Assembly (NCBI RefSeq): GCF_009857885.1
Contig: NZ_WWER01000001.1
Location: forward strand, 682,001 to 746,000
Direction of reading: 5' to 3'
Length of the DNA: 64,000 nt
Origin: Pusillimonas sp. TS35
GTDB lineage: Bacteria > Pseudomonadota > Gammaproteobacteria > Burkholderiales > Burkholderiaceae_B
Part shown: in pieces, positions 35,983 through 45,169 of the stretch
Layout of the letters: each line of letters begins with the position of its first letter
How positions within the stretch are numbered: position 1 is the stretch's first letter
Made by a program: the position numbers and the translations under genes
Notes under the pieces: generated by a model
What the model saw: the letters and a program-made list of their open reading frames with translations, nothing else
The model's database searches: none
Told to the model about the DNA's origin: nothing

Positions 35983-36908
35983 TGAATGCGAAATCGAAAG
36001 GCGCTGCGTGTGCCGTATATAGCATGTGGCGGATCCAGACGCACGGCGGTTTCAGCGACGCGCGGACGCAATCCTTGTACGCACCGGGCGCGCTGAAACG
36101 CGGCGCTGGTGCGGCGCGGGCCCGATTCGGCCGCCTGGCGCTGGCGGGCCTGCTGGCGGCCACGCTGGCGGCCTGTGCGAGCCGGCCAGGGGATATTTCG
36201 CGCATACCGGCCCAGGTGGGCCAGGAAACCGGTAAACAGGGCGTGTTCACCCAGCCCGTCAAATGGGAAAGAACCCGGCCGGGCTGCAAGGGTGAATGCC
36301 CCTCCATAAAGGTGGATTCCATTGTCTTCCCGGGCAACGGCGAACTGACCGAGCTGGTGGACCAAGGCCTGGCCTACATGACGGGGGTGGATGCCACCGT
36401 TACCCACCCCTACGCCACCATCGCAGAGTTCGAAGACTACTTCTGGAAAACCGCCGGGCCGCGCGATTCCGTGGTGTTGGCGGCCAAAACGGTGTATCGC
36501 AACCGCACGCTTACATCAATCGAGCTGGATACCTGGCAATATCTCACCGGAATGGCGCATGGGCTATCCGCAACGCGCTACCTGAATTGGGACAACTCCG
36601 CCGGCAAGCTGCTGGCGCTTGGCGATGTGCTGCGCCCCGGTGCCCGCGACGCCTACCTTGCGGCTTTGCGCGCCGCACACCAGCGCTGGTTGGACACCAA
36701 CCCCGATGCTCGCCATGACCGCGCCGCCTATGAGCGTATGTGGCCTTTCCAACCCAGCGACAACTTCGCCTTCACCGACAGCGGTCTGGTGGTGCGCTAC
36801 AACGCCTACGAAATCGCACCCTATTCGGCGGGGCAGCCCGAGTTGGCCATCCCCTACAGTGAGCTGGCCGATGTCCTGAGGCCGGCGTTTTTGCCGGCGC
36901 AGGGATAG
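35979..36908 (+). CDS. DUF3298/RsiV-like lipoprotein
   Basis: The lipobox LAGLLAATLAAC marks an anchored lipoprotein. The mature part has the pattern of DUF3298/DUF4163 proteins: ELDTWQYLTGMAHGLSATRYLNWD then FAFTDSGLVVRYNAYEIAPYSAG and IPYSELADVL. These domains occur in RsiV and in lysozyme- or peptidoglycan-related envelope proteins. The start is uncertain. ATG 35979 overlaps the GST stop but puts about 50 residues before the signal; TTG 36075 would leave a normal-sized signal peptide. Function unknown. Confidence 0.7.
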   Translation: MMNAKSKGAACAVYSMWRIQTHGGFSDARTQSLYAPGALKRGAGAARARFGRLALAGLLAATLAACASRPGDISRIPAQVGQETGKQGVFTQPVKWERTRPGCKGECPSIKVDSIVFPGNGELTELVDQGLAYMTGVDATVTHPYATIAEFEDYFWKTAGPRDSVVLAAKTVYRNRTLTSIELDTWQYLTGMAHGLSATRYLNWDNSAGKLLALGDVLRPGARDAYLAALRAAHQRWLDTNPDARHDRAAYERMWPFQPSDNFAFTDSGLVVRYNAYEIAPYSAGQPELAIPYSELADVLRPAFLPAQG

Positions 36909-37047
36909 GCAGCCTGTTATGGCGAAGTCGTGACAAGCACGGTTACTGCGACAAGCACGTCTCCAATCGGAAGGAAAAATCGTACGCACACATGCTCCCC
37001 TACCGGAGAGCTGTTGCGCCTAAAGTGCTCTCATTCGCCCGCGCCGG

Positions 37048-37980
37048 CTATGGCGTTGAGGGCTTGTTGAAGCGATCCAGGTCGAAGTAGCGCGATGTAC
37101 CCTGCTTTGCGGACGGTGCCGCTGCAGGGGGCGCGGGCGGTTGCGGCGGTGTCGCGCGCGGCATATCGGGCGGCAGGGTGTCGACACCAGGGATGCCGAA
37201 TGCGCCCGGCGCGCCAGCCTGGGCGGGCGTGTTCGTCGCGTTGTTGGCACCGACGCCGCCTTCATTGACGCTGGCACTGCCAACGCCAAACGTTTCTGGT
37301 TGGTCAGCCGCCACGCGCTTGGCACTGCGATCGGCCTGCACCCGGGCGGACAGATCGTCCAGCTTTTTCGCCAACCCGTCATGCTTCTTGAGCCGGGCCC
37401 AGTCTGCGGCATCCATTTTCTGCAGGTTCTGCATGGTCGCGTCAGCGCCGTGGTCGAGGAGGTAGCGCACCACATCCTCGCTGCCTGCGCGCGCGGCCAT
37501 CATTAGTGCGGTGGTGCCGTCGGGCCCCGGCGCGTTCACAATGGCTTTGTTGGCGATCAGCATTTTCACGGTTTCAAGCTGGCCGGTCGACGCCGCGTAT
37601 TGCAAGGGTGTCCACCCCAGCCGGTTTACCTGTGCGCCCCGGTGAATGAGTGCGCGGGCGCGCTCGGTCTGCCCCACGACCGCCAGGTACATAAGCGGCG
37701 TTTCACGGTTCTTGTTGATGGCGTTGAGCGATGTGCGGCGGTCTGCGGCAAGCACATCGAAAACCTTCCAAGCGCTACTGCGGATCGCCAGCATGATACC
37801 CGGCTGGCCGTCGGGGCTGACCGCATTGGGATCTGCGCCCTGACGCAACGCCTCTTCGACCTTTGCGGCCCTGTCGTTGGCGATGTCCACCCACCAGCTT
37901 TGCGGCACCGCCGCCTGGGCGGCGATGGTCAACAACATGGCGGCGGCGAAGGCCAGGAATCGACTCAATAAGCTGCGCAT
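37048..37980 (-). CDS. Exported ankyrin-repeat protein
   Basis: The 310-residue protein has a signal peptide (about 1-23, ending AAQA). Four to five ankyrin repeats follow (about 30-180); clear units include NRETPLMYLAVVGQTERARAL, LGWTPLQYAASTGQLETVKML and GTTALMMAARAGSEDVVRYLL. The C-terminal third is Pro/Ala-rich and ends SRYFDLDRFNKPSTP. Ankyrin proteins of this kind often lie beside tatD in betaproteobacteria. They probably bind proteins in the periplasm; the partner is unknown. Confidence 0.85.
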   Translation of the reverse strand: MRSLLSRFLAFAAAMLLTIAAQAAVPQSWWVDIANDRAAKVEEALRQGADPNAVSPDGQPGIMLAIRSSAWKVFDVLAADRRTSLNAINKNRETPLMYLAVVGQTERARALIHRGAQVNRLGWTPLQYAASTGQLETVKMLIANKAIVNAPGPDGTTALMMAARAGSEDVVRYLLDHGADATMQNLQKMDAADWARLKKHDGLAKKLDDLSARVQADRSAKRVAADQPETFGVGSASVNEGGVGANNATNTPAQAGAPGAFGIPGVDTLPPDMPRATPPQPPAPPAAAPSAKQGTSRYFDLDRFNKPSTP

Positions 37981-38229
37981 ATGTTTATGTGTATAAATCG
38001 TTAAAAATCAAGTTGATAGAGTATTTATATAAAAATTAACTGTAGATTTAATTTATTAGATAAATCACATTAAATAAAATATGTAGTATATTGAAAATAT
38101 TGAATTTATTGATGTATTCACATCAATAGAAACAGAGGGCCGCACCAAAGATAAGCACTCCCAAGCCGATGAGGGCTAGCCTCTGGCTAGCACTTCCATT
38201 TCCAAGAGCGGGCCTTAGGGCCTAAGGCC
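37981..38229. promoter_or_regulatory. AT-rich intergenic region with strong dyads
   Basis: The 249 nt upstream of the ankyrin gene are very AT-rich from 37990 to 38130. TATTGATGT (38107-38115) and ACATCAATA (38120-38128) make a perfect 9-bp dyad with a 4-nt spacer, suited to an operator. Two GC-richer hairpins then lie toward tatD: GCTAGCC/GGCTAGC (38175-38191) and the near-continuous palindrome at 38210-38230, which overlaps the tatD stop and may terminate it. Confidence 0.4.
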
Positions 38230-38230
38230 C
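38210..38230. terminator. 21-nt palindrome at the end of tatD
   Basis: GGGCCTTAGG, one G, then CCTAAGGCCC form a perfect palindrome whose last base is part of the tatD stop codon. A second 7-bp hairpin lies 19 nt farther on. No T run follows on the minus strand, so the terminator role is tentative. Confidence 0.4.
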
Positions 38231-39000
38231 TAACGTTTTATTTTGCTGAACAAGCTGAAGAAGTTTTCTGTTGTCTGTTCACCAATCTGTTGCACGGAAA
38301 TGCCGCGCAAGTCTGCGATCTTTTCAGCAACGTGGATAACTTTTGACGGATCATTGAGCTTGCCCCTGTGTGGCACAGGCGCCAGGTATGGCGAGTCCGT
38401 CTCGATCAGCAGGCGATCCAGCGGCACCCGCGCAGCCACGTCCTGCAATGCGACAGCATTCTTGAACGTGACAATCCCCGACAGCGAAATGTAGAAATTC
38501 ATCTCCAGGGCTGCCTGCGCGACCTCCCAGGACTCGGTAAAACAGTGCATCACGCCGCCGTACTCTCCGGCCCCCTCTTCCCGCATGATCCGCAGCGTAT
38601 CTTCACTGGCCGCCCGCGTGTGGATGATCAGCGGCAGGCCGGTTTCGCGGCTGGCGCGGATGTGGGTACGGAACCGTTCGCGCTGCCACACCAGCGGCTC
38701 TTGAAGGCGATAGTAGTCCAACCCCGTTTCGCCCAGGGCTACAACCTTGGGCGAGGCGCTCATCTCGACCAACTGCGCCACGGTGGGCTCTACTTCGTCT
38801 TCGTAATCCGGGTGAACGCCTACTGAGGCGTAAAGATTGTCATGCGGGGCCACGAGCTCCATCAGGCGCGGCCAGGCGGGCAGATTCACGCTGACCACGA
38901 GTGCGTGGCTGACGCTGTTGCGTGCCATGCGGGCGAGGATGTCGGGCAGGTTCTCGGCCAATTCAGGGAAATCGAGATGGCAGTGCGAGTCTACAAACAT
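38230..39000 (-). CDS. tatD: TatD-family metal-dependent DNase
   Basis: TatD proteins are cytoplasmic metal-dependent hydrolases with 3'-5' exonuclease activity. Metal-binding residues are seen in DSHCHLDF, ALGETGLDYYR, IIHTRAASED, MHCFTESWEVA and ETDSPYLAP. The length (256) is normal. It lies downstream of holB in the conserved mltG-tmk-holB-tatD order, separated by a 141-nt gap with no gene. Confidence 0.92.
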   Translation of the reverse strand: MFVDSHCHLDFPELAENLPDILARMARNSVSHALVVSVNLPAWPRLMELVAPHDNLYASVGVHPDYEDEVEPTVAQLVEMSASPKVVALGETGLDYYRLQEPLVWQRERFRTHIRASRETGLPLIIHTRAASEDTLRIMREEGAGEYGGVMHCFTESWEVAQAALEMNFYISLSGIVTFKNAVALQDVAARVPLDRLLIETDSPYLAPVPHRGKLNDPSKVIHVAEKIADLRGISVQQIGEQTTENFFSLFSKIKR

Positions 39001-39141
39001 GGTGGTGGTACTTCTGAGCGATGAAGTGAAACGGTTGTACTACGCGGGCATCGAGCGTGGTGTTCGCCGAGGCTTCCCAATGAACCGGCCTGACCACGCA
39101 GGGCCGCGCACGCCTTGGCAGGACTGTGCGCCGGATCAGGC

Positions 39142-40212
39142 TCACGGCCGTTGAGCGCCCGCTGCCGGCGCACAAGCCAGTGCAACTCGCTGAAGGGCGC
39201 TGTGCACAAACAGTTTGGCATTAAGCGGATGCCCCGCAATACCGCGCTGCTGCGCCAGCCATTTGGCGGTATCGCCCAGGGCGGCCGGCGCCGCGCGGGC
39301 GGCAATGGCCGAAACCTGGGATTGCAGCGCGGGATAATAACGCGCGGCGGCACCGGCGCGTGCCAGCAACAGATCGACAAACAAGCGTTGCAAAGCGTCG
39401 ATCCAGGCTTCGGGTGCAAGCTTTTCGACCTGATCGGCGCAGCCGCCGATTTCAGGTGCCTGCCCACGGGCCAACAAGGTGGAGAACTCCACCAGCCAGT
39501 GCGGGCACGGTGTATCACCTGATTGTGCCATGGATCTGGCTCGCAGCGGCGCCCCGCCTGCCGCTGCCAACCATTGCTCAGGCTGCGCGACACCCTCTCC
39601 AGCCAGCCATTGTACGGCGTTGGCATGGCTGGGCATGGGCAGCGGCAGGCGTCGGCAGCGCGACACCAAGGTGGGCAATAACCGATCGGGTGCGTCGGCC
39701 ACCATTAGAAAAACTGTATGTGCGGGTGGCTCTTCAAGCACCTTGAGCAAGGCGTTGGCGGTGATGGTGTTCATGGCATGGGCTGGGTACAGCACGGCCA
39801 CCCGCCAGCCGCCCCGATGCGTGGCGGTGTTGAACCAATCACCCAGTGCGCGCAATTGATCGATGCGTATATCGCGCGATGGGGCCTTTTTGGCCGCCGT
39901 GCCAGCACCCTCGTCTTCACCAGGCTCGCCCTCTTCGAGTGCCACCGCGTCCGGACGAATGCGGCGCAAATCGGGATGATTGCCGTGGGCTACCCACAGG
40001 CAGGCGGCGCAATGGCCGCAGGCCAGCCCGTAGGTGGGCTGTTCGCACAACAGACTGGCGGCCGCGGCCAGGGCGAATTGTGTCTTGCCTATGCCGGGCA
40101 GGCCGTGAATCAGCCAGGCATGTGCGAAGCGCTCACGGTGCCCCAGCCAGTGCTGCGCCGTATCGTGCTGCCAGGGCAGAAAACCAGGCAGGCCGACGGG
40201 GTTCTCGCTCAT
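39142..40212 (-). CDS. holB: DNA polymerase III subunit delta'
   Basis: HolB is part of the clamp loader that opens and loads the beta clamp. A Walker A-like loop GLPGIGKTQFALA, zinc-binding Cys residues in ACGHCAACLW, and NALLKVLEEPP with SRCRRLPL (SRC motif) identify it. ATG 40212 overlaps the tmk stop by four bases (ATGA), giving 356 residues. A charged insertion (EEGEPGEDEGAGTAAKK) sits near residue 90. Confidence 0.9.
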   Translation of the reverse strand: MSENPVGLPGFLPWQHDTAQHWLGHRERFAHAWLIHGLPGIGKTQFALAAAASLLCEQPTYGLACGHCAACLWVAHGNHPDLRRIRPDAVALEEGEPGEDEGAGTAAKKAPSRDIRIDQLRALGDWFNTATHRGGWRVAVLYPAHAMNTITANALLKVLEEPPAHTVFLMVADAPDRLLPTLVSRCRRLPLPMPSHANAVQWLAGEGVAQPEQWLAAAGGAPLRARSMAQSGDTPCPHWLVEFSTLLARGQAPEIGGCADQVEKLAPEAWIDALQRLFVDLLLARAGAAARYYPALQSQVSAIAARAAPAALGDTAKWLAQQRGIAGHPLNAKLFVHSALQRVALACAPAAGAQRP

Positions 40213-40883
40213 GCCTGCCCCTGGGCGGGGATATCGCCCGCAGGTGTGGGCGCGCCAGACCAACCGCGCACCAGAGCGTCCAGTTGGCTGGCAAGCAGCG
40301 CTCGTATCGCGGCAATGGGCTGCGTGCTGTCGATGACACACAGTCGATTGGGCTCGCGCCGGGCTAATTCATGGTATGCCTGCCGAGTACGGGAAAAAAA
40401 CGCAGCCCCTTCCCTTTCGAAGCGGTCTGGCTCGCGCGCGTCGGCGAGCCTGGCTCGCGCGACTTCAAGCGGGACGTCGAACAACCAGGTGCGGTCAGGC
40501 CCGAAGCCCCCCAATGCCCAGGTATCGAGGGCCCGCACGGCTTCGTAGCCCAATTCACGACCACCCCCCTGATAGGCGTAACTGGCATCGGTGAAGCGAT
40601 CGCACACTACCCAGGCGCCCCGATCAAGCGCGGGCGCGATCACGCTGCGCACATGCTCGCAGCGTGAGGCGAACATTAGCATGGCCTCGGTGCGGGCCGT
40701 CATCTCGCAGGACAGCAGCAGTTCGCGCAGGCGCTCGCCCAGTTCGGTGCCGCCCGGTTCACGGCTGCAGACCACGGTCAGGCCGTGTGCACGCAGGTGA
40801 TCGACCATCCACTGGACGTGGGTGCTCTTGCCCGCGCCGTCCACCCCTTCGAGTGTGATGAAGCATCCCCGCTGTTTGGGCAT
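40209..40883 (-). CDS. tmk: Thymidylate kinase
   Basis: Tmk phosphorylates dTMP to dTDP. The P-loop is in LEGVDGAGKSTHVQW and the DR-x motif in WVVCDRFTDASYAYQGGGR. REPGGTELGERLREL contacts the nucleotide. The length (224) is normal. It overlaps holB and begins four bases after the mltG stop, so mltG-tmk-holB form one unit. Confidence 0.94.
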   Translation of the reverse strand: MPKQRGCFITLEGVDGAGKSTHVQWMVDHLRAHGLTVVCSREPGGTELGERLRELLLSCEMTARTEAMLMFASRCEHVRSVIAPALDRGAWVVCDRFTDASYAYQGGGRELGYEAVRALDTWALGGFGPDRTWLFDVPLEVARARLADAREPDRFEREGAAFFSRTRQAYHELARREPNRLCVIDSTQPIAAIRALLASQLDALVRGWSGAPTPAGDIPAQGQA

Positions 40884-40887
40884 GTTG

Positions 40888-41892
40888 CTAGCGCCTCAGG
40901 ATATATTTGGCGACCGCACGGTTGTGCGAGGCCAGGTTGCTGGAAAACTCACTGCTGCCGTCGCCGCGCGAAACGAAATACAGATAGTCGTGCTTGTCAG
41001 GATGCAGCACGGCCAGCAGCGCAGCCTTGCCCGGTGCGGCAATCGGCGTGGGAGGCAGCCCTGCGCGCGTGTAGGTATTCCATGGCGTATCGGTGGTGAG
41101 ATCTTTCTTGCGTATACGACCTTGGTAGGCCTCGCCCATGCCGTAGATGACGGTTGGGTCTGTTTGCAGAGGCATGCCAATGCGCAGGCGATTGATAAAC
41201 ACACCCGCCACCCTGCCGCGATCGCCATTGTGGCCGGTTTCTTTCTCGACGATAGAGGCCAGCACCAGCGCATCATAAGGCGAATCGAGCGGCAAGTCGG
41301 CGTCGCGGCCTTGCCAGAGCGCTGCCAGCATCTGCTGCTGGGCATGATATGCCCGGCGCAGGATGTCAAAATCGGAAGTGCCCGGCGTGTATACATAGGT
41401 ATCCGGGTAGAACAGGCCTTCGGGGCTCGAAGCCTTGGCACCCAGGCGAGCAAGCAGCGCCTCGTCACTCACGCCGTCGAGTGTCTGGCGCACGTCTCCG
41501 CTTTGCGCCAGGGCCTCGCGCATGCGCCGGTACGTCCATCCCTCGACCAGGGTGAGTCGGGTTTGTGTCATGTCGCCGCTGGCCATGCGTTCCAGCAGCA
41601 ACATCGGCGTATCGCCCCGCACCGCTTCGTATGCACCGGCCTGCAGACGTTTGTCCAGGCCGGTCAGACGCGCTAGGGCCACGAAACCATCTTCGTTGAC
41701 CTGGATGCCCGCGGCATTGAGGTGGCGTGCAATGGCCCGCGGGCTGCTGCCCGATTCGACGAGGTAGTCGACGCGCGGCTGCGCCATTTCGACCGGCCGC
41801 GCGGACCAATACCAAGCCCCGCCAGCCGCAATGACACCGGCCAACGTCAGCGCCAGCAGCGCATAGAGTATGATCAGGGTAAGTTTTTTCAT
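40888..41892 (-). CDS. mltG: Endolytic murein transglycosylase
   Basis: MltG cuts nascent glycan strands and is thought to set their length. One N-terminal membrane helix (about 4-28) anchors it, followed by a LysM-like domain (about 40-90) and the YceG catalytic domain. The catalytic Glu is in LASIVEKETGHNGDR. GVFINRLRIGMPLQTDPTVIYG and NTYTRAGLPPTPIAAPG are family signatures. The length is 334. It is divergent from ygfZ. Confidence 0.93.
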   Translation of the reverse strand: MKKLTLIILYALLALTLAGVIAAGGAWYWSARPVEMAQPRVDYLVESGSSPRAIARHLNAAGIQVNEDGFVALARLTGLDKRLQAGAYEAVRGDTPMLLLERMASGDMTQTRLTLVEGWTYRRMREALAQSGDVRQTLDGVSDEALLARLGAKASSPEGLFYPDTYVYTPGTSDFDILRRAYHAQQQMLAALWQGRDADLPLDSPYDALVLASIVEKETGHNGDRGRVAGVFINRLRIGMPLQTDPTVIYGMGEAYQGRIRKKDLTTDTPWNTYTRAGLPPTPIAAPGKAALLAVLHPDKHDYLYFVSRGDGSSEFSSNLASHNRAVAKYILRR

Positions 41893-41985
41893 CAGCCCTC
41901 CAGTTTAGCCCAAGCTCGCCGCCCGGCGCATCCGTCGCCGCCCATTCGGCAGAGCGCCGCGCAGCCGTTACAGACCAACGCGATC

Positions 41986-42957
41986 ATGAATAATTCCCCC
42001 GCCTCCCTTCTACCCCTGCCCGACATCGCAGTGGTGCAGGCTACTGGCTCTGAAGCCATTGCTTTCCTGCATGGCCAGCTCACTCAAGATATCCAGGGTT
42101 TGCCCGGCGGCCAGGCCCGCCTGGCCGGCTATTGCACACCCAAAGGGCGGCTGCTGGGCTCGTTGGTGATCTGGAAGGCGCCGGTTGCCGCACAGGGCGA
42201 AGATGACCCCGTGGCCTATGCGCTGGTCAAGTCAGACATTGCTGCGGCGCTGACGAAACGCATCGCCATGTTCATTCTGCGCGCCAAGGCAAAGCTGCAG
42301 GTCACCCGCTTACGGGTCTCCGGCCTTACCGTGGCACCCACCGCTCAGCAGCCCGCCGGCCTGCCTGCCCAGCCCAACGCCTGGTCGGTGGCGCAGTCGG
42401 AAGGGGCTACATATATTTGCGCGCCCACGGCAGGTAACAGTGCGGTGCGCTGGTGGGTGATAACGCAAGAACACAACGGCGCACCCGGCGAAGCTGCCGA
42501 GCCCGCCGCCGGCATGCATGCGCAATGGCAGGCGGCGGATATTGCGGCTGGCCTGCCTTGGATCCAGGCCGCCACACAAGATCTTTTCATCCCGCAGACC
42601 TTGAATTTCGACCTCATCGGCGGCGTCAACTTCACCAAAGGCTGCTACCCAGGGCAGGAAGTGGTGGCGCGCGCCCATTACCGTGGTACGGTCAAGCGGC
42701 GTATGGCGTATGGCGTGGCAAACGACGCATCAGGCGCTGACCCGAGCGCCCTTCCGGGCGTCGATACCTTCGACGCCCGGCAGCCTGACTCTCCCGCTGG
42801 GCGCATCATCAACGCCGCCCGCGCCGACGATACGCTGCACCTGCTGATGGAGGTACAGCTGTCGGATCTGGACGACGCCCAGTACAGGCTGGGCGCTGCG
42901 GATGGCCCGGCCATTCAGTTGGTGACGCTGCCCTACAGCATTACCGCCGAGGGGTGA
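41986..42957 (+). CDS. ygfZ: Folate-binding protein YgfZ
   Basis: YgfZ helps make or repair some iron-sulfur enzymes, using tetrahydrofolate. The hallmark KGCYPGQEVVARAHYRG, with its essential Cys, is present, and the N-terminal LHGQLTQDIQGL matches. The fold is related to the glycine cleavage T protein. ATG 41986 (MNNSPASLLPLPD) gives 323 residues. The opposite orientation to mltG with about 93 bases between is a common arrangement in this group. Confidence 0.92.
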   Translation: MNNSPASLLPLPDIAVVQATGSEAIAFLHGQLTQDIQGLPGGQARLAGYCTPKGRLLGSLVIWKAPVAAQGEDDPVAYALVKSDIAAALTKRIAMFILRAKAKLQVTRLRVSGLTVAPTAQQPAGLPAQPNAWSVAQSEGATYICAPTAGNSAVRWWVITQEHNGAPGEAAEPAAGMHAQWQAADIAAGLPWIQAATQDLFIPQTLNFDLIGGVNFTKGCYPGQEVVARAHYRGTVKRRMAYGVANDASGADPSALPGVDTFDARQPDSPAGRIINAARADDTLHLLMEVQLSDLDDAQYRLGAADGPAIQLVTLPYSITAEG

Positions 42958-43021
42958 ACTGGGCAGCAGCCCCTATGCGCGGCTGCCTGGCTAGCTGCTT
43001 CGGCCGCAGCAGCCAAGGGTA

Positions 43022-43050
43022 GAACGGAGCCCCATGCAAAAGCTCCGTTC
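43022..43050. terminator. Hairpin between ygfZ and mmsB
   Basis: GAACGGAGC (43022-43030) and GCTCCGTTC (43042-43050) form a 9-bp stem with an 11-nt loop between two convergent genes. There is no T tract, so it may act as a weak bidirectional terminator or protect 3' ends. Confidence 0.45.
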
Positions 43051-43094
43051 GGCCTTCCTGAAAGGCGCTCGGGTCGTATGACGCCAGCGGCCTT

Positions 43095-43979
43095 CTACTT
43101 GCGATACAGCGTCAGGATGCTGGAAAAATCCAGCCCGCCGCTACCTTTGGCGCTGTGCAGCGAGTACAAATTGCGCGCCAGTTCGCCCAGCGGTATCGTA
43201 GCCCGCGCATGCAGCGCCGATTCGGCGGCCAGACCCAGGTCTTTGAGCATCAGGTCCACGCCAAAACCGCCCTTATAGTTGTTGGCTGCGGGCACGTTTT
43301 CCATTACCCCTGGCCAGGGGTTGTAAAGCTCGGTAGCCCAGTTGCGGCCGGAACTCTTGGCGATGATATCCGACAGCACTTTGGGATCCAGGCCGTTGGC
43401 GGCACCCAGGGCGAGCGCTTCGGCCGTGCCAGCCATCAGGATGCCCAGCAGCATGTTATTGCAGATCTTGGCCACCTGGCCCGCGCCGGCCTCGCCGGCA
43501 TGGAAGATGTTCTTGCCCATGCTTTGCAGGTACGGCCTGGCCGCATCCAAGTCGGCCGCGGTGCCACCCACGATAAAGGTAAGCGTGCCTGCAACGGCGC
43601 CACCCGTGCCACCCGATACAGGCGCATCAATCATGCGTATACCTTTTGCATGGGCAGCCGCACTCACCTTGCGCGCTGACTCTGGTGCAATGGTGCTGCA
43701 TTCAAGCACCAGTGTGCCGGGTGCAATATCATTGACCAGCCCCGAATCGCCCAGGTACAGGCCTTCGACGTGCTGGCTGGCCGGCAACATAGTAACGACG
43801 ACTTCAGCCCCCTTTACAGCCTCGGCGGCCGACGCGGCCGAGGCGGCGCCGCTGTCCACCAGCAGCTTGACGGCCGCAGGCACCAGATCGAACACCGACA
43901 GCGTGTGCCCTGCCTTGAGCAGATTCTGGGCCATGGGCGCGCCCATATGGCCCAGGCCGATGAATGCAATACGACTCAT
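43095..43979 (-). CDS. mmsB: 3-hydroxyisobutyrate dehydrogenase
   Basis: The enzyme oxidises 3-hydroxyisobutyrate to methylmalonate semialdehyde in valine breakdown. The Rossmann start IAFIGLGHMGAPMAQNLLKAG and the family blocks DAPVSGGTGGAVAGTL and GAGQVAKICNNMLLG (catalytic Lys) are seen. The C-terminal KDLGLAAESA fits this substrate group. Length 294. It lies downstream of the hydroxyisobutyryl-CoA hydrolase and acyl-CoA dehydrogenase genes, the two preceding steps. Confidence 0.9.
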   Translation of the reverse strand: MSRIAFIGLGHMGAPMAQNLLKAGHTLSVFDLVPAAVKLLVDSGAASAASAAEAVKGAEVVVTMLPASQHVEGLYLGDSGLVNDIAPGTLVLECSTIAPESARKVSAAAHAKGIRMIDAPVSGGTGGAVAGTLTFIVGGTAADLDAARPYLQSMGKNIFHAGEAGAGQVAKICNNMLLGILMAGTAEALALGAANGLDPKVLSDIIAKSSGRNWATELYNPWPGVMENVPAANNYKGGFGVDLMLKDLGLAAESALHARATIPLGELARNLYSLHSAKGSGGLDFSSILTLYRK

Positions 43980-44032
43980 GCTTGTCTCCTGTCAGAAATA
44001 TTGTTGTGCGTGTGTTTATGGTTGCCGTGTCG

Positions 44033-45169
44033 TCAGCCGCGCCCCAGATCGCGCAGCGGGTGCGGCATGCTGGCAGGCCACGGGGCCTGGAAGAAACGCT
44101 GCACCCATTGCGCGGTAGCCTCGGCAGGCGTTGCCGGGTTCCATCTGGGGGTTTTGTCTTTGTCGATGATGAGCGCGCGTATGCCTTCCTGCAAATCGCC
44201 CTGCACGCCGCACTGCAGGCTGACGATGTACTCTTCGCGGAAAACATCGGCCAGCGACATCAGGCGCACGCGCTGCAGCAATGTGAAGCTGAGCCTGGCC
44301 GAGCCCGGCGAACCTGCCTTGAAGGTTTTGGCGGCGCGCTGGAGCCAGGGATCGGCTTCAGCCTCAAAGCCAGCGATATTGGCGCATACTGCTTCAAAGT
44401 CCGCGCTGTCGCAGGCTTCGCGAATACGCGCAAAGTGTGTATCAAGGGGCCCCGGCGGCAGTGCTTTAGGCGGCTTGAACGACAGCAGCGCCTGACGCAG
44501 CAGCGCATGGTCCTGCGCGGCTTCGCCCGTCCAGGGCAGCGTCGGCAGTTGCTCCATGACTGCGCCCCAGCGGGCGGTGTCTATCATGTAGTCAGCCAAA
44601 CCCAGGCGCAGGCAGTCGGCTGCGCCGATCTGCGCTGCGGTCAGTGCAAGAAAGGTGCCGATGCCGCCAGGCAGGCGCGCCAGCATCCAGGTGCCGCCCA
44701 CATCGGGAAACAGGCCGATTGAAATCTCGGGCATGGCGAAACGCGTCGTTTCACTGACCACCCGATGGCTCGCGCCCATCATGAGCCCCACGCCGCCGCC
44801 CATGACAATGCCGCTGCCCCAGCAGAGCAGTGGCTTGAGATAGGTATGAATCTGGTAATCCAACCGATACTCGACATCGAAGAACTCGCGCGCGTGCACA
44901 TTGTTCCAAGGGTCTTTGTCGGTGTTGTCCAGCATGCCCTGATACATCCCGGTGAGGTCGCCGCCGGCACAAAATGCCTTGCCACCCTCCGCATCAAGCA
45001 CCACCATGGCGATGCTGTCGTCGTCCTGCCATTGCGCCAGCCGCTGCGCCAGCATACGGCACATCTCAAGCGTCAGGCTGTTCAGGCTTTTGGGCGAATT
45101 CAGCGTGGCCACACCAATCTTTTTACCGCTGGCGGTGTCGAGTTCGCGGAAAAGCACGGGGGCGTTCAT
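44033..45169 (-). CDS. 3-hydroxyisobutyryl-CoA hydrolase (enoyl-CoA hydratase family)
   Basis: The 378-residue crotonase-fold enzyme is longer than simple hydratases, as are 3-hydroxyisobutyryl-CoA hydrolases. KAFCAGGDLTGMYQG forms the oxyanion region, and IVMGGGVGLMMGASHRVV and MPEISIGLFPDVGGTWML are the signature blocks, with the catalytic Glu in PEISIGL. It releases 3-hydroxyisobutyrate for MmsB. The start overlaps the acyl-CoA dehydrogenase stop (ATGA). Confidence 0.88.
   Translation of the reverse strand: MNAPVLFRELDTASGKKIGVATLNSPKSLNSLTLEMCRMLAQRLAQWQDDDSIAMVVLDAEGGKAFCAGGDLTGMYQGMLDNTDKDPWNNVHAREFFDVEYRLDYQIHTYLKPLLCWGSGIVMGGGVGLMMGASHRVVSETTRFAMPEISIGLFPDVGGTWMLARLPGGIGTFLALTAAQIGAADCLRLGLADYMIDTARWGAVMEQLPTLPWTGEAAQDHALLRQALLSFKPPKALPPGPLDTHFARIREACDSADFEAVCANIAGFEAEADPWLQRAAKTFKAGSPGSARLSFTLLQRVRLMSLADVFREEYIVSLQCGVQGDLQEGIRALIIDKDKTPRWNPATPAEATAQWVQRFFQAPWPASMPHPLRDLGRG

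Noticed and set aside
36932-36959. Two direct copies of GACAAGCACG 18 bp apart
   Set aside because: Short, between convergent genes, and no associated element; treated as chance.
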